Positions 12,793 through 23,974 of a DNA stretch of 64,000 nt are shown here, piece after piece; positions within the stretch are counted from its first letter, which is position 1, and the number at the start of each line of letters is the position of its first letter. The translations under genes were made by a program, and so were the position numbers. This DNA comes from Hoplostethus atlanticus (taxonomy: Eukaryota > Chordata > Actinopteri > Trachichthyiformes > Trachichthyidae): the NCBI GenBank assembly GCA_034670405.1, contig JAXDDX010000013.1, positions 3,031,001 through 3,095,000 on the forward strand, given 5' to 3'. Under the pieces are notes generated by a model. It worked only from the letters and a program-made list of their open reading frames with translations, searched no databases and had not been told where the DNA came from.

Positions 12793-12865
12793 GGTTTTAG
12801 TGTCCCGCGGTCTAAATGCTGCTTCAGAGCATTAAAGTTTGTCCAAAAATATTGGTATTGGTATC
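12793..12865 (-). repeat. Family A dispersed repeat, copy 4 (fragment)
   Basis: In reverse orientation it shows 'ttttagtgtcccgcggtcta', 'aatgctgcttcagag' and 'ccaaaaatattggtattggt'. It is strongly shortened, and the 12874-15158 transposon inserted at its edge. Confidence 0.65.
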
Positions 12866-13160
12866 ATGTGGGTCATACGCGCCGACCACGTGGATGCTCC
12901 GGTGCTCGAGCACCCACCGAAAAGGTTGAGCACGGGGAAGGCCAATTAAAAAATAAATTAATAAATAAATGTATTAAAAAACTGCATCTTTTAAAAAATA
13001 AAAAAAAAACGCAACTATTTATTCTTTTATTACTTATTATTATCGGTGAATGTTTTAACTACAAATCGCATTATCCAATTAAACTTGTTACAGCCCTGTA
13101 CATGTGGAGGCTACGTTAAGGACACAGCAAGTGTGAAACACGGGTGATGATCGGGTAAAA

Positions 13161-13426
13161 ATGGACGAATTTGTCATTAAAAAACCGAGAGAGATACCGA
13201 GTGTAAAGACAGTCAAAGTGAGGATCCACCACAGCATGACAACGATGAAGATGTTGACATCGAGCCACTTTTTTTAACAGACCCAATATCTGCCGTCCTT
13301 GAGTCGGATGAATGGGATGAATATGTGAGCTACGGATCTGGAGGGGATATCGAGAAGGCTCGTAGCTTCAAGTGTGGCTGCAATGTCATCAGGGAAAGTC
13401 TTGCTACATCCTCTTCTCTATGGTGA
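13161..13426 (+). pseudogene. Transposase N-terminal relic (frameshifted)
   Basis: The first frame starts with ATG at 13161 and runs about 38 codons to a stop near 13275. A second frame continues from about 13202 to a TGA at 13424-13426 and reads an acidic linker (SEDPPQHDNDEDVDIEP), a tract with WDEYVSYGSGGD, and CGC. Reading across the two frames gives a basic start followed by an acidic linker, as in transposase leader regions. At 13730-13901 another open stretch after a possible AG acceptor (TCSCQQHYELIQRNG...HICRDDE) could be a further relic. No catalytic motif is visible. The family assignment is inference. Confidence 0.4.
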
Positions 13427-13956
13427 AAAAACGAGAGATGAGATGTGACTGCTGGTAAGCACTTTTCCACTTATCCCATAGAGCTAGCCAACATTAGTAA
13501 ACACAAGTGTGTTTATCTTATCTTATTTAAACCTTGTTCTCAGTAATAATGAACACTGTAGGTAATGTTTTGAGTAGTTCTAGCTAGCTAGCTGGTCAAC
13601 AGGACCTGTAGTTGTATTTAACTACAGATGAGTGGTCTCACACTGAAATGACAAAATTAGTTCTGTTAATTTATTTTAATTGTCACAAATTGAATGTAGG
13701 CCTAAGATGTTTTTTTGTTTCCTAGGTGAGAAACACATGTTCCTGTCAGCAGCACTATGAACTGATCCAAAGAAACGGCTTGTTCCAAAGGAAGCAGCAA
13801 AAAGAAAGGATGCACCAGAGGACCTCTTACTTTATTGATGGTGATCACATATGCAGAGATGATGAATGTCTAGATGAATTATTGAATCATTTAAGGATTT
13901 AATTAGTGATATGTGTAATATGGTTATATCTTTTCTTGCAATATTACTTTGGGGTT

Positions 13957-14203
13957 TAAATCAAATCAAATCACATTTATTTGTACAGCCCTTAATCACC
14001 GTTCCAGTCTCTAAGGCTTCACAGTGCCCAACATGTGAAACAATAAATGGTTACTACACAACATCCCCCAGTCTTAGACCCTCAACAGAGGACAAGGAAA
14101 AACTCCCCAAAAAAACCTTTTTAGAGAAAATTGGAAGAAACCTCTGGAGGGGCTACTCAGAGAGGGATCCCCCTACCAGGACGGTTGGGCATGCAATAGA
14201 TTT
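13957..14203 (+). repeat. Nested teleost interspersed repeat ('ttatttgtacagcccttaat' type)
   Basis: It has the hallmark order 'caaatcacatttatttgtac', 'aacagaggacaaggaaaaac', 'ggaagaaacctctgg', 'agagggatccccctaccagg', 'catgcaatagat'. I recognise this as a common fish genomic repeat (LINE or SINE tail type, name not recalled). It lies inside the 12874-15158 transposon, so it inserted later or was carried along. It generates a 122-aa chance frame at 13911-14279. Confidence 0.6.
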
Positions 14204-14320
14204 GAGATTTGATAGAGTTTGGGCAAGCAGCGTATACACAATGCATAAAAGTTTATTATGGTGGGACGTCCGGATCTGATGTGTTTAATATTTTGGCACT
14301 TGGCATTTATACCAATCTAT

Positions 14321-14399
14321 AGATTTATACCAATCTATAGCAATGTATAGGTCAAAGGGACACTTTGACTTAGACATTGCTATAGATTGATATAAATCT
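14321..14399. repeat. 79-nt near-perfect inverted repeat (hairpin)
   Basis: Arms 14321-14357 and 14363-14399 are 37 bases each and pair at 34 positions around a 5-base loop (GGACA). Just upstream 'atttataccaatctatag' occurs twice in a row (14306-14323 and 14323-14340). A transcript would fold into a long stem like a pre-miRNA or a short palindromic MITE. It lies inside the 12874-15158 element. No evidence of transcription can be read from sequence. Confidence 0.85.
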
Positions 14400-15166
14400 T
14401 CTACACTGTATAGGCTACTGTATACAATTAAGCATATATTTACAAATAAAGAATGTGTTTACATAAACACTAACGTATATCAGTATGTTTGTCTTTCTTT
14501 TTACGCAATTGAATTATGTGTAACCATAATTGTGGGGGGTTGGGGAGGGGAGTCACAGATTTTTCACAACGTCTTCAAGGTGCTTTTGAAAGATTAATAG
14601 TGGATAAATAGTGAAAGTGTACTGTGTGTAATATAACCTTAAAGAGCAATTTCTCCTCATTACATAGATGCCTAAATGTTATATCTGTTATTTAAAATAA
14701 TCACTTAAGCAGCATTTGTTTGAGATGTCAAAGCGGCAGCCCCCCACAAATGGAATGTTCAGAGTCATAATGGAAAGGTTTTTTTAAAGGCCTTTTTCTC
14801 AAAACCACACTTTTGTGTGTCTCGTTGTATAACGCCACATAACTTTATCATTTTTTGGAGGAGTGACATGGTTTTGGTCTCATTGGAAAGCCTACATTCT
14901 CCTCTTTCAAGTAATATGAAAACCCCACAATGTGTTTTGGGGTCAATGTGACTCATTTTGTGAGAGCAGGTCACAGATGAATTTGTAGCAGAGCAGTGTT
15001 GCATTTCGTTTCGGTGTGTGTCTACGTTGACAGATGACAGTAGCACCACGGTAATTACTAAAGCAAGCGCAATAAAAGTGATTTTGTGACAATCTTCACC
15101 TTGGTGGTATTCACTTAATTTGAGCACCCACTGGCAAAAACATAAATCGGCGCCTATGATGTGGGT

Positions 15167-15777
15167 TGTACTGTATCTCAATAGCTGCTGGCACTCATCT
15201 CTCTCTGAACCACACGGTGACTGGAGGGAGGATGGAGGGGCAGTCAACTTTTCTAGCACATCTCTCTTGCTAGCCGTAGCTTGTTTGGTTTTTGGGGGTC
15301 TTTTTTGCCTCTATTGGACAGTAAATAGTAGTAATAGTAGGCTGTTTGAACCCAGTCACGTGGTACGCACCTGAGGCTGCTCAGCCACCACCGTTTTTTA
15401 AGGGTAACGGTAAGTGAAAGCAAGGTTTTACCCGCCTTCAATTGCTCTTGTTTGTAGACAAATCCTACCTGCAACTGAAGAATGGCTCCCCCGCTGTGCT
15501 CTTGATGGACGCTCTTATTTTGAAGTTAATAAAATTGTTTGTCCCCTTCTTTGGTCTCCCAGCGGTCGCCGATGCCGCTACCAGCTTTCCGTGATGCGTT
15601 CGCGGACCCAAACTGGACGCGGTCCCGCAGTCACCCGTGCGAGGGGGGAGCTCGACATGCTGGCTTCCCTCCATGTGAAGGCGTTGGTCGTATGTGAGCC
15701 CGGGGGCCCAGTGGGCATGTACTCTACTGTCGCTGGCTCCGGCTTAACGACCGGCCAGAGATATTCAGAGGACTGTA

Positions 15778-15813
<36 letters not shown>

Positions 15814-16350
15814 GCCGTGGTAGGATCAAGACCACGGGGCCTGAGGGCTGCAAGCATCCAGGCATTTCATTGGCCAGAACCTCGGTAGGATCGAGCCATT
15901 GGCCCCGCGGCTTGTTTAGATCTAGACCACCATTGGCCCGGGGCTCCCGTTCATCAAGGCCACTGATTCGCTACAGGCCTATTGGATTGGTGATCCAGTG
16001 AGTGTGCCTCTTTGTAGGCCATGTTGGTAAAAATACCACGTTTTATATAACATCTTTTTATAGGCTCCATCATTAAAACAGCGCTTACATAAGGCCCTCC
16101 TCTGCTGGGCAGCTGATAAAGCGTCTCTCTTGGCGGGACGCCGTTTGCCAAAAAAACGTTAGACCCCCCCCCCACCTCGACACTCACCGGCTGCACCAGA
16201 TGCACCATGGGAATCTGTTACCATGGTTACAGCTGGCAACAGCTCAGCTAGGGCCCTGGCAACTCACCACCCACCCACAATCAGTACCACCCACCATCCC
16301 TAGCACCCTCTCGCCCCCCCCCCCCTTCGTTCTCTTTATCTTTTCTTTCA

Positions 16351-16384
<34 letters not shown>

Positions 16385-16920
16385 TTGCCTTCTGATGCTT
16401 CTCTTGCCCTCCCCCCCTCTCCCCCCCACCCAGCTCCCCCTGCTCCCTCCCTGTCTCTCCGAGGTGTTTTACTGTGGTGTAGATTTCAGGAGCTGTTTTC
16501 CCCTCAGTCTCATTGGACTCATTAGTGTCCTTTACTGAGGCTCCGTCTGTGCTTAGCGCACACCAGAGCAGCACGGCACACACACATTGACACAGATGTG
16601 TGTGTGTGTGTGTGTGTACTTAAATGTGTGTGTGTGCGTGCAAGCGAGCCGTGTGCACTGTACGTGTGTATATATGTTTTGGTGAGTGTGTAGATCTGAG
16701 CATCTATGTATGCGTGTATGTGTCGTGTGTCCATGTCACTGTGTGTGTGTGTGTGTGTATGTGTAGGGAACAATGTGTGTGTGTGTGTGCGTGCTCCTCA
16801 TGCAGGGGCCCTAGCAGCCTGTAATTATGGGAGCTTCAGGCTGATGCTGGTTATGTTTGATTACAGTGATCATGGGCCAAGTTATGGAGACTAAAGTGTC
16901 ATCACCTCCATAGTGTCAGC

Positions 16921-16955
<35 letters not shown>

Positions 16956-18095
16956 TGTGTGTGTGCGTGTGGCCGAGGAGCAGGGTGAAGTGAAAGCGTT
17001 TTGTCAGGACTTCACATTAATCGGAGCAAACAAAAATTGTGGTGAGTTGCAGCACCCTCTCTCCTCTCCGCCGATGACAAGAGATGTCGAGATGCTTTTT
17101 CCAGGCGTTTGTTTTTGAGCCGCTCTTCTTTCTTTACATCTTCAGTGAGTTTGTCGTTTGGTTGTGCACGTGCATAAAACAGTGTGCGTTTTGCGAGCGC
17201 TGCGGCGTGGAAAAAAAACAGAGTGGAAGTAAAATATTTATGTCAGAAGTTCACATTAAGAGCAGCAAAGACAAGCCCCCCCTGCGTGAGGAACGTTTCC
17301 ACTCACTTTTGTGTTTTTCGGTAAGAAGTCGTCTCCTCCAGCTCGAGTGTGGAGTGATGAGCTTTGCGATATCTGAGGAGTGTGTGTGTGTGTGTGTGTG
17401 TGAGGATCTTGTGTATACCTGAGTGCCGGGAGCCTGTGAGCGGTGAGAGCAGAGCCTGTTTAGCGAGTGTTATGTGTAAGGGTAGACACTGATTGGCGGT
17501 CATTTATAAATGATGGTGCATAATGTAGTACATCCCCTCCGATGGCGCTCGCTGGCTCAATAAAACATGAGGCCTCCAGTCAGGATGAAATATTCATCGG
17601 AGACAGGAAAGATATAGGAGTCGCCCATCCCGGGAATCAGCTGTACATGTGTGTGTGTGTGTGCACGCTTAAACCAGGGATGATACAAACCGAGCTTCGG
17701 GACGCTAACAACGGCGGAGGAGTGGCTATCTCATCACCGACGGCTCCTTAACACCGGAATACGAAAGAGAAACACCTCGACGCTCCCATTTCTTTCCCCG
17801 TCTCCCCGGTAAAACTTCCGGTGCCAAAAAAAAAAAAAGGGGGAAACTGAAGGGTGAAAATACGAAAGCGAGGGGGAAGTGATTTGCCGTCGTAGCCGTG
17901 GCGCCCAGACTGGGCCGGGCGGCGGAGCGGAGGGACCGGAGGAAGGTTTTTCCACATTCCACTGCTTGTCATCGTGGATACCGCTCTGCCTCTAATAGGG
18001 GCACAGGAGAGGACAGGCAGCATCTGCTGTCAGAACCAAATTATCTTCTGTCAACAAAGCAGGAGGGAAAACCTGCACCTCAGCCAGCCCAGTGG

Positions 18096-18096
<1 letters not shown>
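15167..18096. other. Non-coding; many microsatellites, several repeat-free islands
   Basis: (AC)16 at 15780-15812; C-runs at 16165-16174 and 16313-16324; CT array 16355-16382; compound GT tracts 16596-16790; GT array 16923-16962; GT array 17379-17402; A12 at about 17827-17838. Islands at 16050-16150, 16795-16915 (ctgtaattatgggagc, gattacagtgatcatgg), 17490-17645 (tttataaatgatggtgcata, aatattcatcgg) and 17940-18075 look like possible conserved regulatory DNA. No exon with a usable frame and splice sites was recognised. Confidence 0.45.

Positions 18097-18145
<49 letters not shown>
18097..18145 (+). repeat. (CA)24 microsatellite
   Basis: A perfect CA array directly abutting the left end of a family A copy at 18146. 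Confidence 0.95.
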
Positions 18146-18148
<3 letters not shown>

Positions 18149-18320
18149 GGTTCGACTGGGTTTTTGAAGCCCAGTGCCAATGCTTTTTTTTGGGATTCAA
18201 TATCTTTCTGTGTTTGACCATTTTCACACCAAAAATTCCAAAACATTCGGATTCGGCGTTCCTTGTCAAGGTGGAAAAGCCTCTGAGACAGCCTTGAGAC
18301 CACCATGGGACACTAGGACC
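18146..18320 (+). repeat. Family A dispersed repeat, copy 5 (right half lost)
   Basis: The left end 'tagggttcgactgggttttt' directly follows the CA array. Then come 'ttcaatatcttt', 'tgaccattttcacaccaaaa', 'gtcaaggtggaaaagcctct' and 'accatgggacacta'. The right half is not recognisable. Confidence 0.7.
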
Positions 18321-19203
18321 AGGGTGGGTTGGCAGGCTGAGTCGGACTGCTGGATGTCATGGGATAATAAAACCCAGGGCAATAATAAGAACTCAAAGCA
18401 ATTAAATAATTTAATATTTTTTTCCTAGAATTTTCTGTCATTATCTTGAGTCTATGAAACAACTGTGACAGTAATGTGATTCATAAATATTTTTACCAAT
18501 TCTCTCGTTTCCCTCTCCCGCCTAAAGAGCTACAGGCAGTTTTGCGCCTGTAGCCAGAAAAAAAACACTGCTCTGATTGGCTGACAGCACTGGAGGCTCC
18601 GCCCCTCCCCTGCCTCAGACGTAATATGATTGGTCATCTCCAGTAAAATCAGGGTTCTACGAAACAACCCGACTATTTTTGACTGTTTCGGCCTGTTTCA
18701 GACTTCTTCTTCTTTTTTTTTTCGAAATACAACTTTGGCAAAACAACAAATACTAAGTAAAAGTCACATTTTTACTGTGAATAAGGAACAACCCAGAGTG
18801 TAAAACCTGTGAAAGACAATATCCATTTCCATACATACCCTTCTTTTAAGTATAAATAAGAAGAATCAGAGAATATGAAGACACGCTGATGAATTTCACC
18901 TCATACAATATGTCATGTGAAACCTGCAGTTACAGGATGATATGTTTCTCTATGGGTTTATAAGCTCCTGTCAAACCCCCATTGGATAAACATGGTGGTC
19001 AGGCTAAACACGGGGCTGGTTTCCTTCGCTGGTTTCTTCGACATTCTGGAGATGAGAGGTTTCCGCTCAACGGCGATGATATTCACTTTACTGATGTAGA
19101 TAAATGTACATGTGTGAGTGTGTCCTTTCCCAGCCTGCCAGACGACGCTGGAAAGCTACTTTTATTTAATAGAAGTAAATTAGATTTGGCGGTTTAGAGT
19201 ATA

Positions 19204-19246
<43 letters not shown>

Positions 19247-20307
19247 GCCTTATCATCCCTCCAAGCCGTTCAGTGTGTTTTCCCAACTATCCATAAGTGC
19301 ATGTGTCACTTCATTCCTCGGCTCCATCTATTTTTCATGGAGGTAAATTGTGTGTCGGCGTGTGCTGAACTCTGTTCTCTAATCCACAGAGATGACCTCT
19401 AATACCGCCGGCCCGTCCGCCGGCCCCTCGCTCCCCCGACAGGTCTGAACCAACACCCATCCCTCCATCCCTCCATCCCTCCAGCCTTCCCTCTCCTGCT
19501 TTCATTTCACTGGCTTGATGTTTCCGCCATCACTCTCTTTTTTTTCTCTTTCCTTTCGGTTTCTTTTCCTTTCCTTTTTGGTATCCTCTCCTTTTCTTTC
19601 CTTTCCTGTGTTTTTATTTCCTTTCCTTTCCTTTGGTTTTCCTTTCCTTTCCTTTGGATTTTGTTTACTATCCTATCCTATCCTATCCTTTCTCCTTTCC
19701 TTTGTTTTTCCTTTCATTTCCTTTCCTTTCCTCTCCTTTCCTTTGGCTTTTGATTCATTTTCTTTTCTTTGGATTTTGTTTCCTTTCCTTTCCTTTCCTT
19801 TCCTTTCCTTCTCTTTCCATTCCGTTTCCATTGTTTTTGTTTGGATTTTCTGTCCTATCCTATCCTGTCTCTTCCTTTCTCCTTTCTCTCTTCCCTTTAT
19901 TCCTTTCTCTCTCTCTCTCTGTCTCTCTCTCTCTCTCTCTCTCCTCCTCCCTGTCCTGAATACCCTCCCTCTACAGTACAGTATACTGTACGTGTGTCAG
20001 TGCTGATGGCGTCCTGCGTTGCCTGGTGGACGAGGGGGAAGCCGGCCGCTCACGCCGGGTTCACATCCCCTTTGATCTGACGGCGACCGGGGCTGCAGAC
20101 AATAAACAGATGCTTTGATAGCCTGCGGCTCAATAGCACAGCCTTGCACGGCTGTACGCTGCAGAGGAGGATACGATATGGCCTCAGGCACATCATCCCA
20201 TGAAACTGAGAGTGTGTGTGTGCGTGTGTGTGTCAGTTTGTCTACAGTATGTGTCTGCCTGATTATCACAATGCATTTCTGTGCCCACGTGTTTCAGCAT
20301 GTCCATA
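18321..20307. other. Non-coding; hairpin, CT array and long pyrimidine tract
   Basis: No gene. A short perfect hairpin lies at 18529-18554 (stem GCTACAGGC/GCCTGTAGC, loop of 8), followed by CCAAT-type boxes (gattggctgac, gattggtcatc) and 'ctccgcccctcccc' at about 18575-18635. A CT array is at 19207-19244, (ATCCCTCC)n at about 19457-19490, and the main pyrimidine tract at 19533-19955. The CCAAT/GC-box cluster could be a promoter relic but nothing downstream supports a gene. Confidence 0.45.
19533..19955 (+). repeat. Long polypyrimidine tract, (TTTCC)n and (TATCC)n-like
   Basis: About 420 bases are almost purely C and T on the + strand. Stretches of CCTTT units (19565-19830), TATCC units (19672-19690 and 19853-19868) and CT units (19902-19943) occur within it. 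Such mirror-like homopurine/homopyrimidine DNA can form triplex structures and slips during replication. The 163-aa Ser/Phe/Leu-rich frame across it is an artefact. Confidence 0.9.
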
Positions 20308-20653
20308 TTTGGGTTTTTGAAGGCCGATACTGATATTTTCGGATTGAAGCTGCCGAAAGCTGATATGTGCTGATTTGTCATCTTTAAATTTGGCCATTTT
20401 CATGTCAAAATTACAAGCATTCCCTGTTTCTCCCTTAATATTATTCTCGTCAGGGTGGAAAAACCTTTGAAACAGCATTTAGACCATGGGGACACTAAAA
20501 CTCTCCACTGAAAGCCATACTAAGCCAAACTAGGGTTTTCCAGACTGACCCCCTGAAGCTGCTGGAGCCTCATATCCACCATAATGGAGGTCGACAACAC
20601 AGTTTTTTAATAAACGGCCAATATCGGCAAACCAACATATTGGTCCAACCCCA
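20308..20653 (+). repeat. Family A dispersed repeat, copy 6
   Basis: It runs from 'gggtttttgaaggccgatac' through 'attgaagctgccgaaagctg', 'tttaaatttggccattttca', 'gggtggaaaaacctttgaaa', 'cagcatttagaccatgggga' and 'actaaaactctccactgaaa' to the right end 'acatattggtccaacccc'. Confidence 0.8.
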
Positions 20654-21045
20654 GTCAGCATCTATGGATCGGCAGCGTGGGCGGGTGCCTACTTTCCTCC
20701 GGATCATGGCAACACTTTCTTTGAATAGCCAGCCTCACGACTAAACATAGACAGCAACTCCAGGCGTATAAGCCGGTGACATAGGAAGCTTGGCAGTGTG
20801 CGTAGATAGTGACACCCCGCAGGAGAACACACGACTTGATCCTGTCGACGCTTATCTCTCTGTCACGCCCCAAACTTTACCATTTTATTTTTAGTCGAAA
20901 TAAAACGATGCATCCGCATGTACAAGGACGTAGTAAAGTCAGATTTATTTATAGAGCGCTTTTAACCACAAACTGCCTTTCAAAAAACAAAAGACACAAA
21001 TATAGATTACAAAAGTGATAGAACGAGCACATCACAAACTCAGAG

Positions 21046-21078
<33 letters not shown>

Positions 21079-21387
21079 CGGTGCAGAGTGGATAAAAGAG
21101 CACTGGGTAACACTGGGGCAGTCTACAGGAGGATGAAGTGAACGACAGACTGCAGGGAGGCAGACGAAGAGAAAGGAGCTGTACTGTGTGAATGGAACAG
21201 TAACATTTTTGTACCTGCTGTAGGAAAGTGCTCCTCACCAGGGAGTCTGCTAGCTCCTTCTCCAAACCTTCATCTTCTCCCATCCGCATCCCACTGCAGC
21301 TTCCTCCTAGCAGACCTCCCAGAACACTCTTTTCTGTGCTTACAACTTACCCAGAATGCTGCCCGTCGTCTTCCCATGACAAGCTGT
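20654..21387. other. Non-coding; short fish-repeat tail and GT array
   Basis: At 20935-20975 'gtcagatttatttatagagc' plus 'gcttttaaccacaaactgc' matches the generic fish repeat tail also seen at 13957. GT array at 21049-21077. No gene. Confidence 0.45.
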
Positions 21388-22088
21388 GGTCCAGCCCTAC
21401 ACCCCCATACCTCCAGGCCGTGGTCCAGCCCTACACCCCCATACCTCCAGGCCGTGGTCCAGCCCTACACCCCCATACCTCCAGCCTGTGGTCCAGCCCT
21501 ACACCCCCATACCTCCAGGCCGTGGTCCAGCCCTACACCCCCATACCTCCAGCCTGTGGTCCAGCCATACACTCCCATACCTCCAGCCTTGGTCCAGCCC
21601 TACACCCCCATACCTCCAAGCCGTGGTCCAGCCCTACATCCCTATACCTCCAGCCCGTGGTCCAGCCCTACACCCCCATACCTCCAGCCTGTGGTCCAGC
21701 CCTACACCCCCATACCTCTAGCCTGTGGTCCAGCCATACACTCCCATACCTCCAGGCCGTGGTCCAGCCCTACACCCCCATACCTCCAGGCCGTGGTCCA
21801 GCCCTACACCCCTATACCTCCAGCCTGTGGTCCAGCCCTACACCCCCATATCTCCAGGCCGTGGTCCAGCCCTACACCCCTATACCTCCAGGCTGTGGTC
21901 CAGCCCTACACCCCTATACCTCCAGGCCGTGGTCCAGCCCTACACCCCCATACCTCCAAGCCTTGGTCCAGCCCTATACCCCCATATCTCCAGGCCTTGG
22001 TCCAGCCCTATACCCCCATATCTCCAAGCCTTGGTCCAGCCCTACACCCCCATACCTCCAGGTCATGGTCTACCCATACTCACCCATA
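21388..22088 (+). repeat. 34-bp minisatellite, about 20 units
   Basis: The unit is 'tggtccagccctacaccccc' followed by 'atacctccaggccg'. Successive units differ by a few transitions (gccg/cctg/gcct, tacct/tatct) and one unit is 33 bp. Because 34 is not a multiple of 3 and the unit has no stop in any + frame, all three + frames stay open (up to 329 codons), giving a proline-rich 34-residue period. The coverage in every frame, the absence of any domain outside the array and the lack of a plausible start argue against coding. Confidence 0.95.
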
Positions 22089-22924
22089 CATTCTGCCACT
22101 ACTGCCCACTCAACAATGGTCACAGGACCACTCCTCTGGGTGTTACATTTTTCTCCAGGCACTGTAAATGCAATGGCTTCACCCTGCCATGACATTTCCT
22201 CAGAAGGTGAGCTGTAAGGTCCTGCAACTTGGAGAGTAAACGCAGTCTTTGCAATTTTCTCCACACAAAATATCTCTATTTGCACCACAATAATGGACTA
22301 GAGGGCCTTGGTGCCCTAAATGTGAACGTCTCTCCATCTTATTCTTCATCGTTCTATTCAGCACTTAAATATCCACATTTTTTCCATTGATAAAGTGAAC
22401 ACCATCACACTCTATTGAAACAATTTTCTCTCATGATTTCTTTCATACCTTCAGAATAATAGTGTGATGAGGATGATGAAGGCTGAATAATTGTGGACGT
22501 TGTCATAATGGAAACGTAAATGGTTACCTGACGGGGGTTGAGCAGTGACCTGTTCATCACTCCACCCAGATTAGACTCTTCTCCCACCATCCCCCCAAAT
22601 GGTGGACTGACGTTCCCACTCCAGTCTGAACAGCAACCTCTCCCCGTCTCCCGACCGTCGTAGGCGGCACTCATCTCTTCCAGAAGTACCTCACATTGCC
22701 TTCTTCAGCTCAATCACATGCCTTGTCCTTTACTCTGTCTAATTGCTCTCAAAAATAAATCTCTTCTACCTTTCTCCTTACCTCTCATTTTATCTCTTTT
22801 TCCCAGCACTTGTCTCGTCCATCATCATCATCATCATCCTATATGGACACTCAGGGCTCTGTGGCTCTGATGCTTGGCTCACCGCGCTACTGGTCGCTTT
22901 GAAAGGGGATTTTGACATTATTTA

Positions 22925-23110
22925 ACATTAGAACTGCTGTAGTTTCATAAAATATACAAAACAATCGTCAAAACAACTACAAATAGTTACTTGATGTGTT
23001 TTTATACCAGCTGAGTCAATTTTTTTCAACTTAAAAATGTAAATGTGGCCACCAAATGCTGCTTCTTAACAAAAGTAGCTGGTAATTTAGAGAGAGAATT
23101 TTGATAGTTT
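22925..23110 (+). repeat. Family C dispersed repeat, copy 1
   Basis: It shares ordered blocks with the reverse strand of 59655-59850: 'gtttcataaaatatacaa', 'gtttttataccagctgagtc' and 'tggccaccaaatg'. It is AT-rich and diverged, with no open frame. Superfamily unknown. Confidence 0.55.
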
Positions 23111-23589
23111 ATTTTTTGGGGGAATTTTACATGAAAAAATAGCATGTAAGAGATTTTTGCCAAGACATATAGTATTTTATAAAAAATAAATGAATAAAAA
23201 CTTTTTTTTTGCAAAACCCTATATACTGTAAATGACCAACTATTTAGTTATTTATCAGAATTAAACAGAAAAATACACAAATGTGCACGTTTCATTAGGT
23301 TTAATTATGTTAACGACTAAACGAAAAAACGTCATAATACAGAAAGTGTTTGTCTTTGTGTCCATGTCCATTTAACATTTCATTCAGGATGAGAGAGTTT
23401 TTTTTCCCTGTTCCCCCGTGGTGCCTCACCTGAAGCTCACACCACTGTCGCTCTGGTTAAGAGTATCAGCACTTTTGTGTTTGTATCACTTACAACACAA
23501 ATGTGAACGTAGCAACACAAAGGAATGATGCACACAAGAGATGATGAATAAGAGAGAAAGTGGAGGGTGGGGGGTGGGCGGGGTGAATG

Positions 23590-23710
23590 GGGGGGGGGTT
23601 AGATCTTTGCTCTGTGCAACAGATAATCAGGATTGGGAATGGGGATCTTTAATGGCTGTCAATTAAAAACTAATTAGAGGGTGTAAGCTCAGCTAGATCA
23701 GCTATCAGTC
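23590..23710. promoter_or_regulatory. Candidate conserved regulatory island
   Basis: A repeat-free stretch between a G-run and an AC array. It holds 'cagataatcaggattggga', 'gatctttaatggctgtcaat' and 'taaaaactaattagagg', i.e. clustered GATAA, GGATTA/TAATC and TAATTA-type cores used by GATA, bicoid-class and homeodomain factors. The call rests on texture only; conservation was not tested. Confidence 0.35.
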
Positions 23711-23974
23711 CATCTATCATCACACAGCTGTCTCACACACACACACACACACACATACACACACACACACTGCTGTTTTTCCAATTCTCTCTCTCTATCT
23801 ATTGTCTTCGTCTCCCTCCCCATCTCTCTCCCTCTCCCTCTCGATCTTTCTCTTTCTTGCAATCTCATGTGTACATCCACACACACACCTGCAACACACA
23901 CACACAAATGCACACGTGCACGAGCATGCACGCGCACACAGACACACACTGTATACCAACGCAGACAGTAAATA

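Larger units (their letters stand above)
12874..15158 (+). mobile_element. DNA transposon with short TIRs and 8-bp target duplication (hAT-like)
   Basis: Edges are fixed by sequence. The left end CATACGCGCCGA (12874-12885) and the right end TCGGCGCCTATG (15147-15158) are inverted repeats matching at 11 of 12 bases, and both are flanked by the same 8-mer ATGTGGGT (12866-12873 and 15159-15166). Subterminal motifs pair as well: GAGCACCCAC follows a perfect palindrome GGTGCTCGAGCACC (12901-12914) on the left and recurs at 15122 on the right. Coding relics sit inside: an ATG at 13161 reading MDEFVIKKPREIPSVK, then a shifted frame SEDPPQHDNDEDVDIEP to a stop at 13424, the style of N-terminal leaders in hAT/TTF-finger transposases. 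An 8-bp duplication fits hAT, P-type or Zisupton-type elements; hAT-like is my preference. The rest of any transposase is missing or destroyed. Confidence 0.75.

Noticed and set aside
14765-15259. 164-codon minus-strand frame
   Set aside because: It starts outside the 12874-15158 transposon and crosses its right end and target duplication, so it cannot be an ancestral gene; no domain is visible.
19515-20006. 163-codon Ser/Phe/Leu-rich frame
   Set aside because: Translation of a polypyrimidine tract.
21228-22217. 329-codon plus-strand open frame (proline-rich repeats)
   Set aside because: It is produced by a 34-bp minisatellite without stops in any plus frame; two other frames are equally open, so no coding signal exists.
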